Source of the DNA: UBA5342 sp965662645
Lineage (GTDB): Bacteria; Bacteroidota; Bacteroidia; Bacteroidales; UBA5342
Assembly: GCA_965662645.1 (NCBI GenBank)
Contig: CBFIII010000013.1
Coordinates: forward strand, 8,175-72,174
Length of the DNA stretch: 64,000 bases
Direction: 5' to 3'
The notes under the pieces: model-generated
Databases searched by the model: none
Told to the model about the DNA's origin: nothing
Seen by the model: only the letters and a program-made list of their open reading frames with translations
Made by a program: the position numbers and the translations under genes
Shown here: one piece after another, positions 8,169-16,708 of the stretch
How positions within the stretch are numbered: the stretch's first letter is position 1
Layout of the letters: the number at the start of each line of letters is the position of its first letter

Positions 8169-9722
8169 TTATTTAAGCGCATTTAGTTTGACTAAAACAA
8201 CATCGTTTTGTCGGGTCGTACAAGATGTTGTAAATACGCCATCCTTCACGTTGACCACTTTATTAATTACAGGGTGGTCTGCAGTTACACTATTCAAAAA
8301 AGTAACCTGCTCTTTGTTTAACTGTGACGGCATTCCTAAATCGTAATAATGAGAGAAGGCATCGTTAAATAAATAACCCGTTTTATACATTACCAACTGA
8401 TAATTACCATCTGCCATACCCTTTACAGTTATTTTTACTTCGGAAGTAATTGAAGACGGATGTTTCTGGGTGAAATACTCTTTATTCGACTCATCTCCCT
8501 GCTTAGGGTAACTCATATCATACAACAGTAATTGTATATCATTTCCCTCTTTACACGCCCAGGATTGCTTATCATTATTAGCCAACTCTATACTCCCGAG
8601 TTGATTCAAGTATTTATACACGAAAAACGTTGGTTTTTTAATCCCTTGCAAATTAAGTAAGCCAAACCCACCATGAAAAGGAGTGGCAGGCACCCATACT
8701 TCCTCAAAAACATCTGTAAATACCCAATATGACATAGAAGTCGCATAGCCCACAGAATTCTTCAATATATTTAAAACAATAGCTGCATTTTGATAGGTGT
8801 CATGGACGGGATCAACCGGAGAATAAGAAGACGACCATTCGGTATAATGCAATTCTAATGCTGTTAGCTCACTCTCTTTTATGGATTGATATGACTGTTT
8901 AACCTTTGCGGCAACAAGCAAAGAATCTGACCTCATCTTTAGCTGTTTATCACCAAACTCATCTAAAAAACCAGCCACATTATAGGCGTGAGTAGAAATA
9001 AAATCCAAAGGCACATCTTCACTTACACAATAGTGAATCAAATCCTCGACCCAAGCAGATCCTGCTGTTGCAGGGCCACCTACCCCATAATCACTTGATA
9101 CTTTTTTAATCTCAAGAACAGCAGCAGCATACATCTCAAAATAATCTTCTTTTGTTCCATCAAAAAAAGATGAATGATTCGGTTCGTTCCACACCTCAAA
9201 ATACCAGTCCTTCACTTCATCCATACCATACCTTTCGGTCAAATGCTGCACAAACGCATGAATAAAGGCTTGGTACTTTTCTTTTGATTTATACATGGTC
9301 ACATTTCCATTCCACCAAAATACAGTTTCATCACCAACGGCCAAATCACTTGGCATAAATGATAATTCCACAAAGGGTTTCATATCAATTGAAAGGATGA
9401 AATCATACAATTTATCAACGTATTGCCAATTATATATAGCTACGCCATCTTTGCCTTCAATATACACGCCCATATCATCATGAAAAATACCATGGAAACG
9501 AATGTATTTAAAACCACATTCGTCTTTCACTATTTTCAGTTGCTCTTGCCAATCGGCTCTCAGGCCTTCATTAGCTCTACCAGCTCCAATGCACTCCTTA
9601 TAAAAACGATCATGTGTTCCTTTTACATTATTCACATCAACTGTGATTTCTCGCTGCTCTTGCCCCCATAGTGTAAGTGAACAAAGCAAGCTAAAAGAGA
9701 TAAGAGATAACCATTTATTCAT
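8169..9722 (-). CDS. GH39 beta-xylosidase-like glycosidase
   Basis: Secreted retaining GH-A glycosidase, 517 aa from the chosen start. I use the Met that begins MNKWLSLISFSLLCSLTLWG because it opens a clean signal peptide; a Met 13 codons upstream is possible but would spoil it. Motifs are FKYIRFHGIFHDDMG, the acid/base Glu180 in WYFEVWNEPNHSSFF and the nucleophile Glu295 in LHYTEWSSSY, as in GH39 xylosidases. A beta-sandwich follows the barrel. GH43 lies downstream in the same direction and a period-10 repeat lies in the upstream region (9801-9845). GH39 with GH43, a jelly-roll lyase and sulfatases recurs in described ulvan loci, so release of xylose is likely. A terminal uronic acid is an alternative substrate. 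Confidence 0.88.
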   Translation of the reverse strand: MNKWLSLISFSLLCSLTLWGQEQREITVDVNNVKGTHDRFYKECIGAGRANEGLRADWQEQLKIVKDECGFKYIRFHGIFHDDMGVYIEGKDGVAIYNWQYVDKLYDFILSIDMKPFVELSFMPSDLAVGDETVFWWNGNVTMYKSKEKYQAFIHAFVQHLTERYGMDEVKDWYFEVWNEPNHSSFFDGTKEDYFEMYAAAVLEIKKVSSDYGVGGPATAGSAWVEDLIHYCVSEDVPLDFISTHAYNVAGFLDEFGDKQLKMRSDSLLVAAKVKQSYQSIKESELTALELHYTEWSSSYSPVDPVHDTYQNAAIVLNILKNSVGYATSMSYWVFTDVFEEVWVPATPFHGGFGLLNLQGIKKPTFFVYKYLNQLGSIELANNDKQSWACKEGNDIQLLLYDMSYPKQGDESNKEYFTQKHPSSITSEVKITVKGMADGNYQLVMYKTGYLFNDAFSHYYDLGMPSQLNKEQVTFLNSVTADHPVINKVVNVKDGVFTTSCTTRQNDVVLVKLNALK

Positions 9723-9800
9723 AGAATCTGGAGTTAAGATTAGAGTTGTACTAAAAAACACTCTTAAGTAATGAGTAGTATTTATTGTCGCATTTCCAAC

Positions 9801-9845
9801 AAGTGTCTTAAGTGTACTTGAGTGTGCTTAAGTGACTAAAGTTAA
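9801..9845 (-). promoter_or_regulatory. Period-10 repeat (AGTGTnCTTA) upstream of the GH39-GH43 operon
   Basis: About four units of a 10-bp sequence lie head to tail: AAGTGTCTTA, AGTGTACTTG, AGTGTGCTTA and AGTGACTAAA. They are 80-125 bp upstream of the GH39 start. A one-helical-turn period is what an AraC-family dimer or multimer needs. A closely related sequence with one unit fewer is at 27796-27830. Confidence 0.5.
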
Positions 9846-10014
9846 ACAAACAAAACAACCACATCACACTAAAGACTAGAAAATTAGGCATTTAAACTTA
9901 AGAAACTTTAAATACTTTAGTACACTTCATCACAATACGACATTATTTACTGCACACTACTTGGGGGAGAATTGGGTAACAAATATCAACACGATTTTCG
10001 AATCGTTCAAGATT

Positions 10015-10863
10015 TTACTTCATAATACTATAGGGATCATTCTTAGGATTAATGGTAGCCCCTGAAACCATTATCATCATTTCGCTTTGGGGTAACTTAT
10101 TCCCTAAATACATGCCCCATCTGAAACTAGATGGCAACTCTTTCTGGGTATCTGGGTGTTTTCTACTCATAGCTCCCTTGCCTTTCAGTTCGCCATTGAG
10201 GTACACTTCATAATCATAGCCATTGTCTCGCACTTTAATATCAATACTCTTCCCCTTCATATTTGTAGCAATGATGACATCCTCTCCTCTACGGTGATTT
10301 AACTTGACATTACCCTGAGCATCAACATCCAATTGCAGACACCAATCCAGAGGGCCTGGAGATTTGCACTGAAAGATGCAAGCATTTATTGGTTTCACAA
10401 AAGTGTAAGTCCCTACCCACGTTTGCCACCCGTCGCCAAACACCCAGGAATGTATGGAATAGGCTTCGCACCTCACCTTATTCCGGCGTGTATTCCTGAC
10501 GTTTTGCTCTCCCTTGTGCAGCCTAAACACCTGCGTATGGCCATCTTCTTGGTACCAACGTGTCCATTTCGAAAAATCTTCGCGTGGAATATTTGAATTG
10601 CCAACTGTATGGATTTTGATATTCTGATCAATGGAAAATTGAGCATACAAACCTTCTGCCTCAACAAGTTTATTATTCACATCAATAGTAGAACCTGTGA
10701 TGCCGACTGTAGAATTTTCATCGATGGGAGTCAAGTGATTATCCATGATATACTGCCACGTAGAATCAGTGCCTATTTGCTTGTAAAAGTCTTGAGCATT
10801 GATGCTCATTGTAATGACGCTAAGCATCAATAACAAGATCAGATTTCGTGTTAATTTAGTCAT
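10015..10863 (-). CDS. Secreted jelly-roll polysaccharide lyase-like protein (PL28-like candidate)
   Basis: 282-aa secreted protein with signal peptide LILLLMLSVITMSINAQ. It has the pattern of concanavalin-type lyase jelly rolls: TQVFRLHKGEQNVR then RCEAYSIHSWVFGDGWQTW, QLDVDAQGNVKLNHRRGED, YEVYLNGELKGKG and SSFRWGMYLGNKLP. Families such as PL13, PL20 and PL28 share such segments, with catalytic residues inside the groove. Its position between GH39 and GH43 matches the order of a PL28 ulvan lyase in a described ulvan locus, hence the suggestion. I cannot confirm the family without a profile search. There is no T9SS domain, so it may be periplasmic. It starts 12 bp after the GH43-CBM6 stop, so the two are coupled. 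Confidence 0.55.
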   Translation of the reverse strand: MTKLTRNLILLLMLSVITMSINAQDFYKQIGTDSTWQYIMDNHLTPIDENSTVGITGSTIDVNNKLVEAEGLYAQFSIDQNIKIHTVGNSNIPREDFSKWTRWYQEDGHTQVFRLHKGEQNVRNTRRNKVRCEAYSIHSWVFGDGWQTWVGTYTFVKPINACIFQCKSPGPLDWCLQLDVDAQGNVKLNHRRGEDVIIATNMKGKSIDIKVRDNGYDYEVYLNGELKGKGAMSRKHPDTQKELPSSFRWGMYLGNKLPQSEMMIMVSGATINPKNDPYSIMK

Positions 10864-10875
10864 AATAGTCGTTTA

Positions 10876-12231
10876 TTATTGAAATGAAAAGCGGTCTAAA
10901 TGAAACAAATCCCCCGATTTGCCTTTAAAAACAAAATACAAGTCAGCCTTATCTTCGGCAGGGGTAATCTCACAAGCCACATCTTTATAATCGGTCCATT
11001 GTCCGGTGACAGGCACCTCACAAGTTCCGAGCATTTTTCCATCCTTGCTGTTAGCGTGCACTTCAATTGTTCCACCACGCACTGTAGCTACATGAAATAG
11101 GATTTTTCTTTTCGAGGAAAGATTCTCGATGTTAGGAAAAAATAAATGTCCATTATTTAAGATTTGCTGAATTTCAAATCCACCATTGGGACACTCTAGC
11201 TTACTTACATTATTAGCCCCCATATACCATTCGGCTTCTATGCTTTCCCAGTTAGCATCATACTGCCCTACACCTGTAGTGTAATGCTTTTCCAAAAAAT
11301 CAATATCGTCTACCATATCGCCATTATTCTTATAGTGCAGGTAGGTTATTCTAGAATCCCGATAAAGAGCCACGTCCCTACCCCAAGCAAACTTACACCA
11401 CACATGAAACCATTGATTTCTCCACTCAAAGTGATTACCATGGGCCTGCCCTGTCAATCCAAATTCTTCATTATTATCTCCCGAATTTCCAATATAAGTA
11501 TAGGGGCCATAAACATTAGTAGAAGTAGCATACCAACCTCCTGCAGAAAGGTAATATAAGTGCTTATATTTATGAACAGATACCTTATCAGTACCTCCGA
11601 AATCCTTAAGTATGCCTAAGAACGTGATGCGCTTGGGCTCTTCTGCCAATGACACCATGTCCTCATTAAGCTTAACCGCACAATAAAAACGGGTGGTGTC
11701 GTGCATACGGTTTCTACCAAAAAACATATAAACTGATTTCTCAGAATCATCATCTACAAACAAGCAAGGATCATACTCATCAGTACCTGTTAAATCTTCA
11801 TCTAGCATCGGTTTTCCTAAAGCATCAACAAAAGGGCCTCCGGGTGAAGAACTGGTCATTACCCCGGTATTGTTTTTCCAGTTTGAAAAATAAAAATAAT
11901 AGGTATTGTTTCTAAAACAAGCATCAGGCGCCCAGCACTTCTCATAGGGCTTACCAATGTAAGTTTCTTCGGGTGTAATGGTACGCTCTAATGTCCACGA
12001 AATTAAATCAGGTGATGACCAAATCTTCCATTCCGGCATAAACCACCCTTTAGTGGTAGTAATAGAATCCAAATCTCTGGTCGCATACATATAAGCTTTG
12101 TTATTGTAAATATGTATGTGCGGATCTGCCATTCCCACATTAGGCACTAATGGATTATCGGCTAAAACTGATGACGTGTTTATTCCAAAGAGGAATAGGA
12201 TGAAATACATTTGAAATTTGATTGCTTTCAT
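10876..12231 (-). CDS. GH43 glycosidase with C-terminal CBM6-like domain
   Basis: 451-aa secreted GH43 with signal peptide MYFILFLFGINTSSVLA. NVGMADPHIHIYNNKAYMYA holds the catalytic base Asp. CWAPDACFRNNTYYFYFSNW and TDEYDPCLFVDDD are the conserved propeller blades, and GLTGQAHGNHFEWRNQWFHVW lies in a late blade. From about residue 325 (IEAEWYMGANNVSKLE...) to the end (GDLFHLDRFSFQ) is a CBM6-type beta-sandwich. This second GH43 differs strongly from the one at 6364-8124, which fits two distinct linkages. It is followed at 12 bp by the lyase-like gene, forming an operon. Beta-xylosidase or arabinofuranosidase activity is a family-level inference. Confidence 0.87.
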   Translation of the reverse strand: MKAIKFQMYFILFLFGINTSSVLADNPLVPNVGMADPHIHIYNNKAYMYATRDLDSITTTKGWFMPEWKIWSSPDLISWTLERTITPEETYIGKPYEKCWAPDACFRNNTYYFYFSNWKNNTGVMTSSSPGGPFVDALGKPMLDEDLTGTDEYDPCLFVDDDSEKSVYMFFGRNRMHDTTRFYCAVKLNEDMVSLAEEPKRITFLGILKDFGGTDKVSVHKYKHLYYLSAGGWYATSTNVYGPYTYIGNSGDNNEEFGLTGQAHGNHFEWRNQWFHVWCKFAWGRDVALYRDSRITYLHYKNNGDMVDDIDFLEKHYTTGVGQYDANWESIEAEWYMGANNVSKLECPNGGFEIQQILNNGHLFFPNIENLSSKRKILFHVATVRGGTIEVHANSKDGKMLGTCEVPVTGQWTDYKDVACEITPAEDKADLYFVFKGKSGDLFHLDRFSFQ

Positions 12232-12373
12232 TATTCAAAGATTTTAAATGATATGTAAGCGCAATTTACTTAATTCCATGTTGAAAACCGACACTTTATT
12301 TTAATTGAACATTTAAACTCCTGTCTATCAAAACAACACAACATCCTTACTCCCTTGATTTTGTATTACTAAT

Positions 12374-15097
12374 TTACATCACCACCAGTTTTCGCAAAAC
12401 ATAACCTTTACTAGAACTTACTTTTATAAAGTAAATTCCCGCACTGTCAATGGTCAAAGTCTCACGACCAACGAATCGACCAGTTTGGACTTTTACCCCT
12501 CTGCTATCAAACACCTCATAATTGGATTCATCGCCATTATCAACCTTTATATTAAAGACTCCATCAGAAGGATTCGGCGAAATAATAACATCTATACGAT
12601 TTAACTCATTGAGCGCAGATGCTTCTTCAAAATGGGCTACAAGACTCATATTTGAATTGAAAGTAATAGTGAGTGGATTTTCAGAGCTAGAAACAGCACC
12701 ACTCCAATGACTAAATGTATATCCCTCCTTTGGAGTCGGTATAATGGAAACTTGCGATCCCTCAATATACTCCGCCAAATCAGGCGTTGCGGTACATGAA
12801 CCATTTTCGGCACTTAGATTTAGTGCATAAAAAGGTGTAATATCTTGCTCATAAACCTTTAGACCCTGGTTTTTAGAGTTGGCAACAAGTGTTGAATCAC
12901 CATAGGTCAATTCATTTCCATCTCCAATATAAAGGGTTACTTTTTCAGCATTCCCAATGAATTCTTTTCGCACAATAGCAAAACGCCCATTAAAGACAAT
13001 TCCAACACCAGAAAAGGCTACTGAGTCTGGCTTATCCATGGCCAAGATGTAGTCGTAGATAGCTTTACCGTTAACAACACTTTTTACAATTGTACCTAAT
13101 ACTTTATTATTAACCACCATATTCTCTACCGATTGAATACTAGGTTCAGTATTCATTGAAGGTTCATAAGCCACCACAAATGGGTTATTCCATGCTTCCC
13201 CATTTTTTCTGATAATCAACAGCGGTGTTTTGGTTTTATCGTAACCAGAAGGTGCATCAATGGTTGCAGGTGTTAACGCCTTACTGTATTCCATATCGGC
13301 TGTTTTGGGCATTAAGGCATGCATATATTTGCCCTCTTTGGTCATTGCAAAACGCACCTTTACTGGTTCATTTAAGGTAGCTGTGGTATGAATATCTTCA
13401 ATAAATCCCCATCCTGCTTTATTCAAAAATTGGCTAAATCGGCTGTTGGTTGCTGTCGTTGATAAATCAACGCCGTCAGCATCCATTAACTTCATCTCAT
13501 CTCCAATATTATGGTAGAGGTAATCATGAAACTTATCCACTAAACCGTCGCCTTTGGAACGGAACATATCAAAATAATAACCCGTTGTAGGACTGGTACG
13601 AATAATACTAACAGTACGTTGCTGATCGTATTTTTGGGTGACATCATCAATTAACTGTTGCGAAAAAGTAAAGTTCTCCGATATAGGTGCTTCATCCATT
13701 AATGGCTCTAAGGCTAAGGTTTGTGTGGTTGGCATGCCACTGCCGCCCCAACCGCCAATACCTTTTGAGATGCCGTTAACGGTAACACTATTATGTCCAG
13801 GATACTCTTTGAGGTAATCGTCATGGAATGAAGATGATCTAACCTTATCTTCGCCGCCCGAAGTTCCTAATACCTCTCCTAATCCATAAAGCTCCAAATC
13901 TAAGCCTGAACAGTCGGAGTGTACATAGGAGGCTCCTCCAGAATAACACATCAACCCATTTTGTTTGGCATTTGCTCCAAATAAATTACGTTGTACCACA
14001 AGACCTTGTCGCTTGGCAATTTTGGTAGTACTTGGCACAAAAGGCTCGGCATTATATTGATCGAAATCATATCCCCAAAAAAGTTTCAAGGGTGTATCGT
14101 AGTAAAAACCACCATTTTCCCATGTATGACTTCTTTCATTATTTTCTCCGTAATAATATTTAAGATGATTCCCCATCTGCTGTTTTACGTCTTGCAAATG
14201 TGCATTGTCTGGATTATTGTCTGCCAAACGGTAAATCAGTTCATACTGATCTTCATAGCCAGCATAATCGAACACGCCATCAACGGCATCACCTCTATGT
14301 GAATCGCCAAAACGCGCATGCTCGCCGTTGGGATAATAAAAATTCTGAAAGAAGTTACAACCATCCACCAGATGCATATAATTATCAAGTAGATTTAGCT
14401 CAGGCCATTCTCTATCAACGGATTCAATAAACATAAGCACTCGCATTACCTGATTGGAACTGTAGGTAAAACTTTCGGCCCAAGCCCCTTGCTCATTCAC
14501 ATTTCCATCAATTAACTCAGGTAAAGGATCTTGTCTCTTCTCAACACCTGTTACGTACATTTTATTGAACAAGGCATTTCGTGTTGTTTCATCGGTAACA
14601 TTCATTAGCGAATACCATGCCACCGGACTTTCCATTACCGCCCAATTGTTATCGCCAAGACCTGAATTAAGCGTACAGTTGACTTGATTGACAAAATACT
14701 TTTGCACAGCTGCTTCATCAAAAGGTTTACGCCCTTTAGTAATGGGATCAAATACAGTTACGCCCGGAGCCGAGATATAAGATTTAATCAGGTCATAAGC
14801 CAAAGGCAACACATGCGTGTATCGAGCCTCAACAATATAGCTTTCAGTCAACAACAAACCACCATAATTATGTGAAGACATATTCATTTGGGATAAACCT
14901 TCGGTATAACTACTAATAATATCGGCAGCTAATTGTGCATAATCCGTATTACCTGTCAGGTAATAAGCCGACGCACAATCAAAGGCTAAATTTAGGAAGT
15001 TGGTATGAATGTTTAAAAGTAGGCCTCCCAAATAGCTTACCATTAATTTATCATCGCCAGTGGTAGTGCTAGTCCCCTTTTTATAGTGTAGTTCCAT
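12374..15097 (-). CDS. 3' part of a frameshifted heparinase II/III-like lyase with T9SS sorting domain
   Basis: This 907-codon open frame lacks a signal peptide. Its natural beginning lies in the neighbouring frame at 15147-16409. It holds an alpha/alpha toroid (QLAADIISSYTEGL, DNNWAVMESPVAWYSLMN) and the beta-sandwich with YVHSDCSGLDLELYGLG. That segment corresponds to the HxHxDxGsFxLY-like site of heparinase II/III-type lyases, and GHNSVTVNGISKG follows. After this come an InlB-type repeat (GYTFSHWSGAVSSSENPLTI) and a T9SS sorting domain (SPNPSDGVFNIKV to the C-terminus). Coding similarity to the paralogue at 16709-20491 runs end to end. In frame, codons continue upstream of the first Met to the G5 run at 15161. 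Families PL37 or PL40, which include ulvan lyases, are possible; I cannot choose. Confidence 0.85.
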   Translation of the reverse strand: MELHYKKGTSTTTGDDKLMVSYLGGLLLNIHTNFLNLAFDCASAYYLTGNTDYAQLAADIISSYTEGLSQMNMSSHNYGGLLLTESYIVEARYTHVLPLAYDLIKSYISAPGVTVFDPITKGRKPFDEAAVQKYFVNQVNCTLNSGLGDNNWAVMESPVAWYSLMNVTDETTRNALFNKMYVTGVEKRQDPLPELIDGNVNEQGAWAESFTYSSNQVMRVLMFIESVDREWPELNLLDNYMHLVDGCNFFQNFYYPNGEHARFGDSHRGDAVDGVFDYAGYEDQYELIYRLADNNPDNAHLQDVKQQMGNHLKYYYGENNERSHTWENGGFYYDTPLKLFWGYDFDQYNAEPFVPSTTKIAKRQGLVVQRNLFGANAKQNGLMCYSGGASYVHSDCSGLDLELYGLGEVLGTSGGEDKVRSSSFHDDYLKEYPGHNSVTVNGISKGIGGWGGSGMPTTQTLALEPLMDEAPISENFTFSQQLIDDVTQKYDQQRTVSIIRTSPTTGYYFDMFRSKGDGLVDKFHDYLYHNIGDEMKLMDADGVDLSTTATNSRFSQFLNKAGWGFIEDIHTTATLNEPVKVRFAMTKEGKYMHALMPKTADMEYSKALTPATIDAPSGYDKTKTPLLIIRKNGEAWNNPFVVAYEPSMNTEPSIQSVENMVVNNKVLGTIVKSVVNGKAIYDYILAMDKPDSVAFSGVGIVFNGRFAIVRKEFIGNAEKVTLYIGDGNELTYGDSTLVANSKNQGLKVYEQDITPFYALNLSAENGSCTATPDLAEYIEGSQVSIIPTPKEGYTFSHWSGAVSSSENPLTITFNSNMSLVAHFEEASALNELNRIDVIISPNPSDGVFNIKVDNGDESNYEVFDSRGVKVQTGRFVGRETLTIDSAGIYFIKVSSSKGYVLRKLVVM

Positions 15098-15146
15098 TCC
15101 AAATAATGGATCACTATTGTACGGTGGTATATCATCAAGGCTGATT

Positions 15147-16409
15147 TCATTTACATCGTGCCCCCTCTACTGTTTTTACTCGAAGGCCATACGTTGCTCT
15201 ATGTAAGGTTGGTATAGCTGCATTACCACTATATTGTGGTGGAACACTAATTGTTGCATCGGTATAATTACTACAACTACCCCAAGTGCGAGGTATGCGA
15301 CTACAAAGGTATTCTGGATCTTCTTTATGCTGTTTAACACGAGATGCTATTTTACTTTTTAGCATAGAGAGAAGGCCGTTTGCCCAATTATAATTCTCAA
15401 TGTTATACATAATACGCTTATGATCGGCAGGGGTAGCCCAAATTTTGGGATTTGCGGTAAACAATGAATTTGCCACAGGTGCTAAAGCAAAGTAATCGGC
15501 CTGATGAGCGTTAGAACCCTGCATAGCGATTTTTATCTCGTGATACCCAGGCGAAAGCCTTATAGATGCTGATGCGCTAACATCCTCCCAGTTCACGCTT
15601 GCCACTGATGCCAAACCAACTTTCCCCAACACGCTATCATCCAACAATATGACAATAGAATCAGCATTAGAGGCTAGTTTTTTATAGTGGTAAGAAAAAT
15701 CAAACATTCCCCCTCCTGCACCAACACGAAATGGAAACGTTAGGATATCTTGACCCTGAATATTTGTTATGTAGGACGGATTAATGCCTTCGATGGTGCA
15801 CTTTCCCGCACTAATGGACGATAAAGTAGCATCGAAATCCTCCATCTGAAAGGTGTCAGTCTCATAAGTAAATGCTGAGATTAATTTGATTTGTTTCTCC
15901 TGCAGAGAGCCCTCTACGGCATCCAACAAAAAGCGGTCAATATTAAAAGCACCCGAACTCCCTTTATACTGGGTATAAATGGTATGAAAACCAGGACTTA
16001 GCTGAAAAGCATTTGAAGCGACCATGTTCCACCCTTCTGTTCTTAACCATATCTTATCTTGCGCACCGTCATCCACCCATAAATACATATAGCCTTCAGC
16101 TGACGCGCCACTAAAACCCTTATAATCTATAGTCAGAACAAAAGTACCACCTCCAGAACCAACATAGATGGGGTACCCTAAGGTTGAACCGGTCTTTGGA
16201 TTCCCAATAACGATGCGGCCATCTAATTCCGTGGGCACATTCTTTCCTGGTACAGAAGTGACATTGGTAGCATTCCATTCGGCTTCAATAGTATCTGTAC
16301 TATAATCGATAGCCGCTATTTGAATAGTGTCACCGGCTTGGTACTGCGCCATACTCTTACTTGCCATTAACAATAAGCAAATAAGCCAGGTAAATTTAAT
16401 GTGTTTCAT
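15147..16409 (-). CDS. 5' part of the frameshifted lyase: signal peptide plus two CBM-like domains
   Basis: A 420-codon frame that starts at MKHIKFTWLICLLLMASKS, a signal peptide nearly identical to that of the paralogue at 16709-20491. Fifteen upstream codons are open but would extend beyond the natural start. Two tandem CBM6/35-like sandwiches follow (about 22-165 and 175-320), each with a DTIxxEx[WF] segment, GGGMFDF or GGTFVLT, and a PGxHxI segment. The start of the catalytic toroid is KIWATPADHKRIMYN. The frame ends in KTVEGARCK then stop. One base fewer in the preceding G5 run gives VEGHDVNEISLDDIPPYN and continues directly into the 907-codon frame. The intact protein would be about 1350 aa. 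Confidence 0.8.
   Translation of the reverse strand: MKHIKFTWLICLLLMASKSMAQYQAGDTIQIAAIDYSTDTIEAEWNATNVTSVPGKNVPTELDGRIVIGNPKTGSTLGYPIYVGSGGGTFVLTIDYKGFSGASAEGYMYLWVDDGAQDKIWLRTEGWNMVASNAFQLSPGFHTIYTQYKGSSGAFNIDRFLLDAVEGSLQEKQIKLISAFTYETDTFQMEDFDATLSSISAGKCTIEGINPSYITNIQGQDILTFPFRVGAGGGMFDFSYHYKKLASNADSIVILLDDSVLGKVGLASVASVNWEDVSASASIRLSPGYHEIKIAMQGSNAHQADYFALAPVANSLFTANPKIWATPADHKRIMYNIENYNWANGLLSMLKSKIASRVKQHKEDPEYLCSRIPRTWGSCSNYTDATISVPPQYSGNAAIPTLHRATYGLRVKTVEGARCK
15161..15165 (-). other. G5 homopolymer frameshift site
   Basis: On the coding strand, GTAGAGGGGGCACGATG contains five G. With four, the two halves of the lyase gene join in frame, with no other stop between them. It is either a sequencing/assembly indel, a true inactivating mutation or a phase-variable run. 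Five bases is short for slippage, so an error or a fresh mutation is more likely. Confidence 0.8.
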
Positions 16410-16424
16410 GTGTTTGAAATTAGT

Positions 16425-16440
16425 CCCGATAGCTATCGGG
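16425..16440. repeat. 16-bp perfect palindrome (copy 1) before the frameshifted lyase
   Basis: CCCGATAGCTATCGGG lies 15 nt upstream of the lyase start codon. An identical copy, with the same flanking TAGT and AAGACT, lies at the same distance before the paralogue (20507-20522). Such palindromes are common dispersed repeats in this phylum. Here they would form a hairpin in the mRNA leader. Confidence 0.85.
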
Positions 16441-16453
16441 AAGACTATAGGCA

Positions 16454-16494
<41 letters not shown>

Positions 16495-16520
16495 GCTGAC
16501 GCACGTAAAGGAAATTAATC

Positions 16521-16550
16521 ATCTGCCCGTCTGTCTACTGACAGGTAGAT
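16521..16550. repeat. Imperfect hairpin with CTGTC-TACT-GACAG core
   Basis: A short inverted repeat (ATCTGCC outer arm, CTGTC inner arm) lies upstream of the heptamer repeat. It is probably another dispersed palindromic repeat. It has no T tract, so it is not a clear terminator for the lyase gene ending at 16709. Confidence 0.55.
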
Positions 16551-16708
16551 GTGTCAAAAATCCTTTATCATGAGTGTTTCATCTGTTTATAATTGTTTGT
16601 TTTTGTGACAAAAAACGCTCAAGAAATGTCAATCAATAACGATGTCAATCTTGCAATTTACCTATGAAAAAAGAATATTTATAATTCACTTGAACGTTTC
16701 GTTTGCAT

